A program made the position numbers and the translations under genes. Source: Pedobacter sp. MC2016-15 (GTDB lineage: Bacteria; Bacteroidota; Bacteroidia; Sphingobacteriales; Sphingobacteriaceae). From it: a stretch of 64,000 bases of DNA. The notes under the pieces are model-generated. The model saw only the letters and a list, made by a program, of their open reading frames with translations. It was not told where the DNA came from and ran no database searches. Positions 54,554 through 62,899 of this stretch are shown here, piece by piece; the stretch's first letter is position 1; each line of letters begins with the position of its first letter. The stretch covers positions 434,001 through 498,000 of the forward strand of contig NZ_JAPIVS010000003.1 in assembly GCF_026239695.1 (NCBI RefSeq), read 5' to 3'.

Positions 54554-54585
54554 GTTCCTGCAGGTTATGTATCTTTAGCCACCTT

Positions 54586-55158
54586 ATGAAGAAAAAGAAA
54601 ATCATCGTTTCAATTACCGGCGCCAGTGGTTCTATCTATGCTAAACTATTGATGGACAATTTGCAGTCACTTTCATCACAAATTGAAAAAGTGGGTGTAG
54701 TGATGTCAGATAACGCTAAGGAAGTATGGCGCTTTGAACTGGGAAACAGTGATTATGATCATTACCCCTTTGATTTCTATCAGAAAATGGATTTCAATGC
54801 ACCTTTTGCTTCAGGCTCCGCTAAGTTTGATACCATGATCATTATTCCATGTTCGATGGGAACCCTGGGGCGGATAGCACATGGTATCTCGAACGACCTG
54901 ATTTCAAGGGCTGCGGATGTGATCTTAAAAGAGCGCAGAAAGCTGATCGCAGTTGTCAGAGATACGCCATTCAGCCTGATTCATATCAATAATATGAAAA
55001 CCGTTACAGAGGCTGGTGGAATCATCTGTCCGGCCAATCCATCATTTTATAGTATCCCCAAATCCATTGAAGAAGTAGCCCAGACCGTAGTGAGCCGTGT
55101 GATTGATCTTGCAGGCCTGGAGCAGGAAAGCTACCGCTGGAATGAGGATAATTCGTAA
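54586..55158 (+). CDS. ubiX: UbiX family flavin prenyltransferase
   Basis: A 190-residue flavoprotein that makes the prenylated FMN cofactor of UbiD-type decarboxylases. It has the flavin-binding start KIIVSITGASGSIYAKLLMDNL, MIIIPCSMGTLGRIAHGISNDLISRAADV, and LKERRKLIAVVRDTPFSLIHI with the conserved Arg and Pro residues (shortened: SITGASGSIYA, IPCSMGTLGRIAHG). The ATG at 54586 is preferred to upstream starts, which would run through the terminator hairpin. No ubiD gene is adjacent. In this phylum it serves menaquinone or other decarboxylations. Confidence 0.92.
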   Translation: MKKKKIIVSITGASGSIYAKLLMDNLQSLSSQIEKVGVVMSDNAKEVWRFELGNSDYDHYPFDFYQKMDFNAPFASGSAKFDTMIIIPCSMGTLGRIAHGISNDLISRAADVILKERRKLIAVVRDTPFSLIHINNMKTVTEAGGIICPANPSFYSIPKSIEEVAQTVVSRVIDLAGLEQESYRWNEDNS

Positions 55159-55208
55159 AATTTGACAATCAGCTAATTGTTTGGTGTCTATATGCGCGTC
55201 TAAAAAGT

Positions 55209-55216
55209 TATCTTTG
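55209..55216 (+). promoter_or_regulatory. -7 box upstream of mtaB
   Basis: TATCTTTG matches TAnnTTTG. The nearest TTG (55181-55183) is 25 bases upstream, longer than usual. It would give a leader of about 60 bases. Confidence 0.45.
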
Positions 55217-55281
55217 CATTTTGGATAGTTCCGGTATGCTGTCAATAAATACATTTCAGCCGGATAAGCAATGATATACGG

Positions 55282-56601
55282 ATGAAAAAAGTAGCATTTT
55301 ATACATTAGGTTGCAAGTTGAATTTTTCAGAAACTTCAACTATTGGCCGTCTTTTTATTGATGCAGGTTATGCTGTAGTAGATTTTACCGATGGTGCCGA
55401 TGTATATGTCATCAATACTTGTTCAGTTACGGAACATGCCGATAATAAGTGCCGCAAGGTGGTAAAAGAGGCCTTAAAGTATGCTCCGAATGCTTACGTT
55501 ACTATCGTTGGCTGTTATGCACAACTTAAACCGGCAGAGATCGCAGAGATTGAAGGGGTAGATATGGTGCTTGGGGCTGCTGAAAAGTTTCGGATAGTAG
55601 AGTATATCTCTGATCTTACCAAATTACCCAAAGTTGTTGTTCATCAGCAAAATATAGAGAAAGTTAACCATAATTTTATTGCTGCTTATTCGATAGGCGA
55701 CCGCACAAGAACCTTCCTTAAGGTACAGGACGGATGCGACTACCCATGTACCTACTGCACTATTCCGCTGGCCAGAGGTGGGAGCAGGAGTGATACCATC
55801 GAAAATGTTGTCAACAGGGCCAGACAGATCGCTGAAAGTGGTGTAAAAGAAATTGTGCTCACCGGCGTTAACCTTGGCGATTTTGGTATCAGAGACGGAA
55901 AACGTGAAGATAAATTCTTTGACCTGGTAAAGGCATTGGATGTGGTGGAAGGAATTGAAAGAATCCGCATTTCGTCTATAGAACCTAACTTGCTGAGCAA
56001 TGAGATCATCAGCTTTGTAGCACAGTCAAAAAGATTTGTCCCGCATTTTCATATTCCTCTCCAGTCGGGTTCTGATAAGATCCTGGGGCTGATGAAAAGA
56101 CGTTACCGCAGGGACTTATATACCGAGCGTGTAGCAACCATTAAAGCACTGATCCCGGATTGCTGTATTGGAGTAGATGTCATTGTTGGTTTCCCTGGTG
56201 AAACACATGACGATTTCCTCGATACCTACCAGTTCCTGAATGAATTGGATATTTCTTACTTACACGTCTTCACATATTCTGAACGTGAGCAAACAGAGGC
56301 CGCAGAGATGGCCGGTGTGGTTGCAGGAAGTGCCCGTGCAGACAGAAGTAAAATGCTTCATATTTTGTCGGATAAAAAACGCAGGGCTTTTTACCAATCG
56401 CAATTGGGAACAGTCGCAGAAGTGCTTTTCGAGGATGATCAGAAAAATGGATTTATGCATGGCTTCACCAAAAACTATGTGAAGGTAAAAGCAAAATATG
56501 ATCCTGTGATGGTCAATGAGATTAAAACTGTAAAGCTTGTAGAAATGACTCCCGACGGCGAAGTAGAAGTTATGGAAACAGAAGAAGTTTTAGCACATTA
56601 A
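55282..56601 (+). CDS. mtaB: tRNA t6A37 C2-methylthiotransferase MtaB
   Basis: A 439-residue radical-SAM enzyme adding a methylthio group to t6A37 of tRNA. The N-terminal UPF0004 domain begins KVAFYTLGCKLNFSET with the first cluster-binding Cys, and includes VINTCSVTEHADNKCRK and VGCYAQ. The radical-SAM CxxxCxxC is in VQDGCDYPCTYCTIPLARG. The C-terminal part is a TRAM-like RNA-binding domain. MtaB is distinguished from MiaB by the GCKLN opening. It pairs functionally with the Sua5-type protein at 21.4 kb, which starts t6A synthesis. Confidence 0.93.
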   Translation: MKKVAFYTLGCKLNFSETSTIGRLFIDAGYAVVDFTDGADVYVINTCSVTEHADNKCRKVVKEALKYAPNAYVTIVGCYAQLKPAEIAEIEGVDMVLGAAEKFRIVEYISDLTKLPKVVVHQQNIEKVNHNFIAAYSIGDRTRTFLKVQDGCDYPCTYCTIPLARGGSRSDTIENVVNRARQIAESGVKEIVLTGVNLGDFGIRDGKREDKFFDLVKALDVVEGIERIRISSIEPNLLSNEIISFVAQSKRFVPHFHIPLQSGSDKILGLMKRRYRRDLYTERVATIKALIPDCCIGVDVIVGFPGETHDDFLDTYQFLNELDISYLHVFTYSEREQTEAAEMAGVVAGSARADRSKMLHILSDKKRRAFYQSQLGTVAEVLFEDDQKNGFMHGFTKNYVKVKAKYDPVMVNEIKTVKLVEMTPDGEVEVMETEEVLAH

Positions 56602-56629
56602 TCCTATATTCGCGTAAAAAAATACGCAA

Positions 56630-57784
56630 ATGTTCCCTACGGTATCCCATTTTATTGAATATGTTTTCGGTGTACAGATTCCTTTACCCCTGAATACTTT
56701 TGGACTGCTTGTCGCGCTTGCTTTTGTAGCAGGATACTGGGCTTTTGCAGAAGAATTGAAACGTAAAGAGGCTTTAGGAATACTGCACGCGGTAAAGAAA
56801 ACGATCATCGTTGGTAAGCCCGCTACTACTAATGAAATCCTGATGAATGCCTTGTTTGGTTTCCTCATCGGTTATAAATTGGTATATGCCTTTTTAAACT
56901 ACAGTCAGTTTGTGAATGATTCGCAGGGGATCCTGCTTTCGTCAAGGGGAAGTCTCCTGGGGGGATTGTTTTTTGCGGCTGTGTTCGCCTATTGGGATTA
57001 CAAAGAAAAAAGTAAGTTTAAGCTGAGTCAGCCTAAAAAGGTGGAAGTAACAGAACATCCATATGAACTGACTGGTCATATGATCGTATGGGCAGCGGTA
57101 TGGGGACTTCTTGGTGCGAAGATTTTTGATAACCTGGAGCATTGGGATAGTTTTGTTAAAGATCCTATCGGCAGTTTGCTATCTTTCAGTGGCCTGACCT
57201 TTTATGGAGGACTCATCTGCGGTGGAGCTGCAGTATTGTATATCGCAAAGAAAAATGGGATTAAGCCGCTTCATATGCTGGATGTTGGCGGACCAGGAAT
57301 GATGCTCGCCTATAGTGTAGGTCGCATTGGCTGCCATTTGTCCGGAGATGGCGACTGGGGAATTGTGAATCTGAATCCGAAGCCTTTTGGCTGGCTGCCC
57401 GACTGGCTATGGGCATACACTTATCCAAATAACGTAGCCATGGAAGGTGTGCCTATTCCGGGATGTACTGGTCGTTTCTGTAACGTGCTACCTTTACCCG
57501 TATATCCTACACCAATTTATGAGGTGATAGTTTGTTTTATTCTGTTCCTGATTCTATGGCGTATTCGCAGGCATATTAAACTGCCGGGAATGATGTTCGG
57601 AATTTATCTGATGATGAATGGTCTGGAAAGGTTTAGTGTGGAGCTGATCCGTGTGAATACAAGATACCATGTTGGTGGTCTTTCTTTCACTCAGGCAGAG
57701 CTGATTTCATCGCTGTTGTTCATTTGTGGCCTGCTCCTTGTTGTGTTTGCTGTAAGAAATAAAGAAAAACACGCGAACTACTAA
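56630..57784 (+). CDS. lgt: Prolipoprotein diacylglyceryl transferase
   Basis: A 384-residue inner-membrane enzyme that attaches diacylglycerol to the lipobox Cys of prolipoproteins. It has multiple spans, the SRGSLLGGLFF motif and FYGGLICGGAA, the catalytic-region YSVGRIGCHLSGDGDWG, and ERFSVELIRVNTRY near the C-terminus. It is about 90 residues longer than the E. coli enzyme because of a charged insert (about residues 122-145), a known feature of Bacteroidota Lgt. It would act on the several lipoproteins in this window. A 5-base-pair inverted repeat (GCGTA/TACGC) lies just before its ATG. Confidence 0.94.
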   Translation: MFPTVSHFIEYVFGVQIPLPLNTFGLLVALAFVAGYWAFAEELKRKEALGILHAVKKTIIVGKPATTNEILMNALFGFLIGYKLVYAFLNYSQFVNDSQGILLSSRGSLLGGLFFAAVFAYWDYKEKSKFKLSQPKKVEVTEHPYELTGHMIVWAAVWGLLGAKIFDNLEHWDSFVKDPIGSLLSFSGLTFYGGLICGGAAVLYIAKKNGIKPLHMLDVGGPGMMLAYSVGRIGCHLSGDGDWGIVNLNPKPFGWLPDWLWAYTYPNNVAMEGVPIPGCTGRFCNVLPLPVYPTPIYEVIVCFILFLILWRIRRHIKLPGMMFGIYLMMNGLERFSVELIRVNTRYHVGGLSFTQAELISSLLFICGLLLVVFAVRNKEKHANY

Positions 57785-57794
57785 ATTAAAAGAT

Positions 57795-58589
57795 TTGAAT
57801 TACGAATTACTTACTGAACAAGTTATTGCAATCACACGCTTAACAGGCAATTTTATCCGGAAAGAATCCATGAACTTCAATGCAGCAGCTATTGAGCTGA
57901 AAGGATTGAACGATCTTGTTTCTTACGTGGATAAAACGGCTGAAGAGCAACTGGTGGACAATCTTTCCAGACTTTTACCCGGCGCAGGTTTTGAAACTGA
58001 AGAGGATACGGTAAATAGCAGGGGACAAACTTATAACTGGATTATTGATCCGCTGGACGGTACTACCAATTTCATTCACGGCCTGCCAACATATTCGATC
58101 AGTATTGCTCTCTATGAAGAAGAAAAACCCGTTTTAGGTGTGGTATATGAGATTAACAGGGCTGAGATGTTTCACAGTTACAAAGATGCCCCGGCATTTT
58201 TAAACAATGAAGAGATCAGGGTTTCTAACAGGAAACATCTTTCAGATAGCTTACTTGCAACGGGCTTCCCTTACTATCAATTTGATAAGCAGCCACAATA
58301 TATGCAGTTACTGGCCGAACTCATGCAGAAAACGCATGGCTTGCGGAGAATCGGATCAGCAGCAGTGGATCTGGCTTATGTTGCTGCCGGAAGGTTTGAT
58401 GCTTTCTTTGAGTATAATCTAAATTCGTACGATGTTGCGGGAGGAGCTTTTCTCGTGCAGCAGGCGGGTGGAAGGATTATGAATTTCAGCGGTGGCGATG
58501 AGTTTATCAACCAGCGTGAGATCCTGGCTACCAATGCGCTGCTGGATGAGGAAATGCTTGAAGCGCTGCAGAGAAACTTCAATAGCTAA
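57795..58589 (+). CDS. Inositol monophosphatase family protein
   Basis: A 264-residue magnesium-dependent phosphatase of the IMPase/FIG superfamily. Metal ligands are in FETEEDT and IDPLDGTTNFIHG, with the later YDVAGGAFLVQQAGG. The product may act on inositol, 3'-phosphoadenosine-5'-phosphate or sugar phosphates. The start is a TTG at 57795, because the N-terminal helix (NYELLTEQVIAITRLTG) is conserved in relatives and the first ATG (57870) would delete it. It follows lgt by ten bases. Confidence 0.9.
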   Translation: MNYELLTEQVIAITRLTGNFIRKESMNFNAAAIELKGLNDLVSYVDKTAEEQLVDNLSRLLPGAGFETEEDTVNSRGQTYNWIIDPLDGTTNFIHGLPTYSISIALYEEEKPVLGVVYEINRAEMFHSYKDAPAFLNNEEIRVSNRKHLSDSLLATGFPYYQFDKQPQYMQLLAELMQKTHGLRRIGSAAVDLAYVAAGRFDAFFEYNLNSYDVAGGAFLVQQAGGRIMNFSGGDEFINQREILATNALLDEEMLEALQRNFNS

Positions 58590-58596
58590 AGACATA

Positions 58597-58632
58597 AAAA
58601 AAGGCGACCATATTCATGTGGTCACCTTTTTT
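58597..58632. terminator. Bidirectional terminator between the IMPase-like gene and nfu
   Basis: A 14-base stem with one mismatch (58597-58610 with 58619-58632), A-rich before and T-rich after, loop of eight. It serves both convergent genes. Confidence 0.85.
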
Positions 58633-58649
58633 GTAAATTTTGTTATAAC

Positions 58650-59201
58650 TTATAAAGCGTTGGAAACAACTTCTTTAACTTCTGGAACCATACGTTGAAG
58701 CAAGTTCTGGATACCTGATTTTAAAGTGATGGTTGAGGAAGGACAGCCGCTGCATGAACCGCGGAGTTCTACTGTAACAACACCTTCTTCAAAAGATTTA
58801 TAGCTGATTGCTCCACCATCCTGTTCAACAGCAGGACGAACATAGTCATGCAGGATCTGCTGGATTTTCACCTCCAGGTCTGAGCCTTCAAAATCCGGCA
58901 TTTCTTCAGCAGTAGCTTCTTTAATTTTGTATTCTGATTCAACAGCACCTTTAACAAACTCTTTTAAAATCGGTTCGATATCTGCCCATTCAGCGTCCTC
59001 CGTTTTAGTAATGGTAACGAAGTTACTCGCAAAAAACACTCCGTTTACAAAATTAAACTTGAATAACTCCTTCGCAAATGGGGAATGCTCAGCGCTCTCC
59101 CTGCTGGCGAAATCTTCACTGCCATTGATCAAAAGTTTATTTACCATAAACTTCATAGTAGCAGGATTCGGGGTTTGTTCTGTATATACGTTAATAGTCA
59201 T
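58650..59201 (-). CDS. NifU/Nfu-type iron-sulfur scaffold protein
   Basis: A 183-residue protein with an N-terminal Nfu_N-like domain (EQTPNPATMKFMVNKLL) and a C-terminal NifU domain (QILHDYVRPAVEQDGGAI) ending in the cluster-binding CSGCPSS. It accepts and delivers Fe-S clusters to targets such as MtaB-type enzymes. The length and two-domain layout match the bacterial/plant NfuA-like form. A TATTTTTG box lies at 59224-59217 on minus. Confidence 0.93.
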   Translation of the reverse strand: MTINVYTEQTPNPATMKFMVNKLLINGSEDFASRESAEHSPFAKELFKFNFVNGVFFASNFVTITKTEDAEWADIEPILKEFVKGAVESEYKIKEATAEEMPDFEGSDLEVKIQQILHDYVRPAVEQDGGAISYKSFEEGVVTVELRGSCSGCPSSTITLKSGIQNLLQRMVPEVKEVVSNAL

Positions 59202-59277
59202 GATCTCTTTTTCTTACAAAAATATAGAATTCATAAATCAAATCCAGATATCGGTGTCTGTTTTAGGTCATTATATG

Positions 59278-60624
59278 TTAAAACACACCTGTGTAATTGA
59301 ATGGTGTAATCTGCTTTAATTCCTGCTTCAGGTCTTCGTTAATTTGCAGTCCGTCAATAAAGGCGGCCATGGTATGAGCAGTGATTTTCTCGTTGGTACG
59401 GGTAAGATCCTTTAAAGCCTCATAAGGATTGGGATAGGCTTCTCTTCTCAGCACCGTTTGTATAGCTTCGGCAACTACCGCCCAGTTATTTTCCAGATCG
59501 GCCGCAATGGCGTCATTGTTTAATAAAAGTTTGTTCAGCCCTTTCAGTGTAGAAGTAATAGAGATAATTGTATGTGCCATAGGTACGCCTACATTTCTTA
59601 AAACAGTTGAATCTGTAAGATCCCGTTGTAAACGTGAAATAGGAAGTTTCGCTGCAAAGAATTCGAATAATGCGTTTGCTATTCCTGCATTTCCTTCGGC
59701 ATTTTCAAAATCAATAGGGTTTACCTTGTGCGGCATAGCCGATGAACCAACCTCACCTTCTTTGATCTTCTGTTTGAAGTAGTTTTTGGAAATATAGGCC
59801 CAGATATCCCTGTCAAGATCGATAATAATATTGTTAATCCTTTTTAAGGCGTCACATTGAGCTGCAAACTGATCATAATGTTCAATCTGCGTGGTATGCT
59901 GCGCCCTGTTCAACTCCAGGATATTATTGACAAAATTATTGGAGAAATCTACCCAGTTGATGCCTGGATAGGCGATATGATGTGCATTGAAATTACCTGT
60001 AGCCCCACCAAATTTGGCACTGTTTGGAATGCTCTTTAAATTATTCAACTGGATCTCCAGTCTTTCAGCAAAAACCAGAAATTCTTTGCCCAGTTTAGTA
60101 GGAGAGGCAGGTTGTCCATGGGTATGCGCCAGCAGGGGAACATCTTTCCAATCGCCTGCAAGTTCCTGCAGCCTGCTGATCAGCTGACTGATTTGCGGGT
60201 AGTAAACTTCAGATAGAGCCAGTTTGAATGTATATGGAATCGCGGTATTGTTGATATCCTGAGAGGTCAGTCCAAAGTGGATGAACTCTTTATATTCCTG
60301 CAGTCCTAAGTTATCAAATCTCTTTTTGATAAAGTATTCAACAGCTTTCACATCATGGTTGGTAATTTTCTCTGTGTCTTTAACTTCCTGTGCATCCTGA
60401 TCATTGAAATCATTAAAGATAGCACGCAGGCTCGCGTAATTAGACTTATCAAAAGCCGATAATCCAGACAGGCCGGTTTCACATAGTGCGATGAAATATT
60501 CAATTTCAACATATACCCTGTATCTGATCAGTGCAGATTCAGAAAAATACTGGGCAAGGTTTTGTGTGGTATTTCTGTAGCGGCCATCAACTGGTGATAT
60601 CGCTTGTAATGGAGATAAATTCAT
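59278..60624 (-). CDS. purB: Adenylosuccinate lyase
   Basis: A 448-residue enzyme of the fumarase/aspartase superfamily, used twice in purine synthesis. The signature GSSAMPHKVNPIDFENAEGN carries the flexible catalytic loop. THGQPASPTKLGKE holds the general-acid His, and TSQDINNTAIP the substrate Thr-Ser. Normal length. A TACATTTG box lies at 60656-60649 on minus, 24 bases upstream of the ATG. Confidence 0.95.
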   Translation of the reverse strand: MNLSPLQAISPVDGRYRNTTQNLAQYFSESALIRYRVYVEIEYFIALCETGLSGLSAFDKSNYASLRAIFNDFNDQDAQEVKDTEKITNHDVKAVEYFIKKRFDNLGLQEYKEFIHFGLTSQDINNTAIPYTFKLALSEVYYPQISQLISRLQELAGDWKDVPLLAHTHGQPASPTKLGKEFLVFAERLEIQLNNLKSIPNSAKFGGATGNFNAHHIAYPGINWVDFSNNFVNNILELNRAQHTTQIEHYDQFAAQCDALKRINNIIIDLDRDIWAYISKNYFKQKIKEGEVGSSAMPHKVNPIDFENAEGNAGIANALFEFFAAKLPISRLQRDLTDSTVLRNVGVPMAHTIISITSTLKGLNKLLLNNDAIAADLENNWAVVAEAIQTVLRREAYPNPYEALKDLTRTNEKITAHTMAAFIDGLQINEDLKQELKQITPFNYTGVF

Positions 60625-60675
60625 GAATTAGAATGGTTTTGCAAAATGCAAATGTACCGAAATTCAGGCACAAAA

Positions 60676-60708
60676 AAAAGGCCTTGGATAAACCAAAGCC
60701 CTTTTATA
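60676..60708 (-). terminator. Terminator of the small lipoprotein gene
   Basis: On minus, a stem with one bulge and a TTTAT loop, then eight T (complement of 60672-60679). It lies 17 bases after the stop codon of the lipoprotein gene. Confidence 0.75.
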
Positions 60709-60724
60709 GAGTCTTGAGTAAAGA

Positions 60725-60943
60725 CTATTTTTTAACTGTATCAGCTTTAACTTCAGTAGTTGTAGCTTTAACTGTAGTATCTTTTACAGTTGAATCTTTA
60801 ACTGTAGTATCAACATCAGTAGTGATAGTTGAAGAATCAGTTACAGTTGTATCAGTACCTTCTGCTTTTTTCTCACCTGAACAAGCTGAAACTGATAAAG
60901 TGATTGCTAATGCTGCGAAGCCTAATTTGAATAAGTTTTTCAT
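60725..60943 (-). CDS. Small Thr/Asp/Val-rich lipoprotein
   Basis: A 72-residue protein. A lipoprotein signal ends with lipobox SVSACS (Cys21). The mature 52 residues are low-complexity: repeats of TDTTV, TTDVDTTVKD, STVKDTTVK, rich in Thr, Asp, Val and Lys and without aromatic residues. Such tails are disordered and probably extend from the membrane. No family is recognised. It is divergent from an ECF sigma gene across 143 bases containing a large dyad. Confidence 0.75.
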   Translation of the reverse strand: MKNLFKLGFAALAITLSVSACSGEKKAEGTDTTVTDSSTITTDVDTTVKDSTVKDTTVKATTTEVKADTVKK

Positions 60944-61001
60944 TTGAATTCTGTTTAAAATAATTAATTAATTTTACAGATTAATACCACAATCTTTAAA
61001 A

Positions 61002-61062
61002 GGTAACCCACCAATTTAAAAAAAAACCAAAGAATATTTTTTTTGTCTAATATTGGGTTACC
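61002..61062. promoter_or_regulatory. Dyad between the small lipoprotein and the ECF sigma gene
   Basis: GGTAACCC (61002-61009) and its exact reverse complement (61055-61062) flank a spacer with an A-run and a T-run that could extend the stem. Each arm reads GGTAACCC toward the other. The AAC element resembles the -35 of many ECF promoters, so this may be a pair of overlapping divergent promoters or an operator. Confidence 0.45.
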
Positions 61063-61086
61063 ATTCACGCATAAACGTATTAATTA

Positions 61087-61653
61087 GTGAGTAATAAGTT
61101 AAGCAGTTCAGTTCCAACAGATAGAGAGGTTGTTTTAGGAATACTAAATAACTCAGAAGATGCACTCAATAGGCTGTACACAGGGTATTTCCCGATGATT
61201 TTACAGTTTATCATGAATAATAACGGTGACGAAGATGATGCGAAAGACGTTTATCAGGAAGCGATTATTGTTTTGTATAATAAAATCAGGAGTGGTGATT
61301 TTGAGTTAAGCAGTAAATTAAAGACCTATATATATTCAGTATGCCGGCGGATATGGTTAAAAAAACTTGCACAGCAAAGTAAGAAAACCACTAACCTGTC
61401 AGAACTTGATGACGTAGTAGCAGTAGAAGTAGACCTGGAACAGCACGAAGAGAAGGAGCTCCTATTTGAGAAAATGGGCTCAGCCCTGATCAGCCTCGGA
61501 GAACCATGCAAAACGATTATTCAGGATTTTTATATTAATAATCTCTCCATGCAGGATATATGCGAGAAGTTTGGCTACACCAATACGGATAACGTCAAGA
61601 CTCAAAAGTATAAATGTATGCAGCGGTTAAAGAAATTATTTTTTCAAACCTAA
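61087..61653 (+). CDS. ECF-type RNA polymerase sigma factor
   Basis: A 188-residue alternative sigma factor. Region 2 spans ALNRLYTGYFPMILQFIMNNNGDEDDAKDVYQEAIIVLYNKI with the conserved DVYQEAIIVLY core, and region 4 is ALISLGEPCKTIIQDFYINNLSMQDICEKFGYTNTDNVKTQKYKC, a helix-turn-helix that contacts -35 (core: MQDICEKFGY). It lacks region 3. The start is GTG at 61087. Six bases downstream begins a membrane protein with an anti-sigma-like N-terminus and a periplasmic protease, which likely restrains it. The regulon is unknown; autoregulation through the upstream dyad is inferred. Confidence 0.88.
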   Translation: MSNKLSSSVPTDREVVLGILNNSEDALNRLYTGYFPMILQFIMNNNGDEDDAKDVYQEAIIVLYNKIRSGDFELSSKLKTYIYSVCRRIWLKKLAQQSKKTTNLSELDDVVAVEVDLEQHEEKELLFEKMGSALISLGEPCKTIIQDFYINNLSMQDICEKFGYTNTDNVKTQKYKCMQRLKKLFFQT

Positions 61654-61659
61654 TACGCA

Positions 61660-62760
61660 ATGAGGAACGATATAGAGTTGGACGCGATGATTGAGGATTA
61701 TCTGAAAGGTAATCTTACAGCTGCTGAAGCGGAAGCTTTTGAGCAACTGAGAACTAATGACCCTGTAGTTGACCATAAGGTAGTTGCACATAAGGCTTTT
61801 CTGGAGACACTCACACAATACGGTAAAGTTTTATCCCTGAAACAGCAGATGGATAACGCACATGCACAGATAGATGTAGAAGCAATGGCTGAAAAAATGA
61901 GGCCGCATCCTTCTTTCATCGTCAATCTATGGCGTAAAAATAAGTCGGCCGTGGCTATTGCGGCATCCTTCCTGTTGCTGACTATATTTTCGGTGTACTC
62001 TATACAGCATAACAGCAAACAAAATGGCACTTATGAGGTGATGCGCCGTGAAATCACGAATATCAGAAACAATCAGAATAAACTGGTCAGGACACTGAAC
62101 TCAAACGGTCCTGCACCGAAAACAAGAAAAGGACCGTCTGGTCTGGCTAAATTCGGGGGTAGTGGTTTTGCCCTGACAGCAAATGGTTACCTGTGTACCA
62201 ATTACCATGTGATCAGGGATGCTGATTCTATATACGTGCAAAAGAACGGGGAGTCATTCAAGGTGAAAGTTGCGTATTTTGATGCTCAGTATGATATCGC
62301 TATTCTCAAGATCATTGATAATACTTTCACGCCTTTATCAAACCTTCCCTACAAGCTGAAAAGAAATGGCGTGGGTATGGGAGAGGATGTATATACACTT
62401 GGTTTTCCAAAGGATGATGCAGTTCTGGGTGAGGGTTATGTGAGTTCAAGAACAGGACATAACGGTGATACTACTCAGTACCAGGTATCTATTCCAATTA
62501 ATCCTGGAAATAGTGGTGGAGCAGTATTTGATAACTATGGTAATATCGTAGGTATGATCACAGCTAAAGAAAATCAGGTTGAAGGTGCTGCATTTGCAGT
62601 GAAATCAAAACATATTCTGGAAGCTTTAAACGCTATTCCTTCTGATTCTCTGGGCAGAAAAGTGGTACTGTCAAAAAAGAACCCCTTGCAGGGGCTTAAC
62701 AGAACTAAACAAATTGATAAGATCCAGGACTTCGTGTATATGATCAAAGTATATAATTAG
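61660..62760 (+). CDS. Anti-sigma-like membrane protein fused to a trypsin-like protease
   Basis: A 366-residue protein with three parts. Residues 1-95 are cytoplasmic and open like a Bacteroidota anti-sigma factor: ELDAMIEDYLKGNLTAAEAEAFEQ. Residues 97-115 form one membrane span. Residues about 150-345 form a periplasmic trypsin-like (S1C) domain with His183 (CTNYHVIRD), Asp212 (AQYDIAILK) and Ser285 (PINPGNSGGAVF), so the triad is complete. There is no PDZ domain. It lies six bases after the ECF sigma gene. I infer that it binds the sigma factor inside and processes or senses envelope proteins outside. The cytoplasmic part may instead only be a membrane-anchoring tail. Confidence 0.82.
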   Translation: MRNDIELDAMIEDYLKGNLTAAEAEAFEQLRTNDPVVDHKVVAHKAFLETLTQYGKVLSLKQQMDNAHAQIDVEAMAEKMRPHPSFIVNLWRKNKSAVAIAASFLLLTIFSVYSIQHNSKQNGTYEVMRREITNIRNNQNKLVRTLNSNGPAPKTRKGPSGLAKFGGSGFALTANGYLCTNYHVIRDADSIYVQKNGESFKVKVAYFDAQYDIAILKIIDNTFTPLSNLPYKLKRNGVGMGEDVYTLGFPKDDAVLGEGYVSSRTGHNGDTTQYQVSIPINPGNSGGAVFDNYGNIVGMITAKENQVEGAAFAVKSKHILEALNAIPSDSLGRKVVLSKKNPLQGLNRTKQIDKIQDFVYMIKVYN

Positions 62761-62779
62761 AGTTCTCCTTGTATTGAAG

Positions 62780-62811
62780 GCCCCTGAATTTAAGTATTCA
62801 GGGGCTTTTTT
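62780..62811 (+). terminator. Terminator of the sigma/protease operon
   Basis: A perfect ten-base stem (62780-62789 with 62796-62805) and six T. It lies 19 bases after the protease stop. Confidence 0.9.
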
Positions 62812-62899
62812 ATGTACCGGTAATTCCTGATAGAAAATTGTTCAAAATCTGATCATATTGTTAATATTGTATTTGGATTAGTATTTGATCCTGTTTTGT

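Larger units (their letters stand above)
54182..54585. other. 404-base intergenic region between tRNA-His and ubiX
   Basis: Contains the tRNA-His promoter (54197-54226), a 9-base direct repeat GCTAAAATG with a 12-base period (54327-54347), an eight-base inverted repeat (54399-54416), and a candidate small RNA with promoter box and terminator (54475-54553). No protein gene is visible. Confidence 0.6.

Noticed and set aside
54502..54585. N-terminal extension of ubiX
   Set aside because: It runs through a terminator hairpin; homologous start motif is at 54586.
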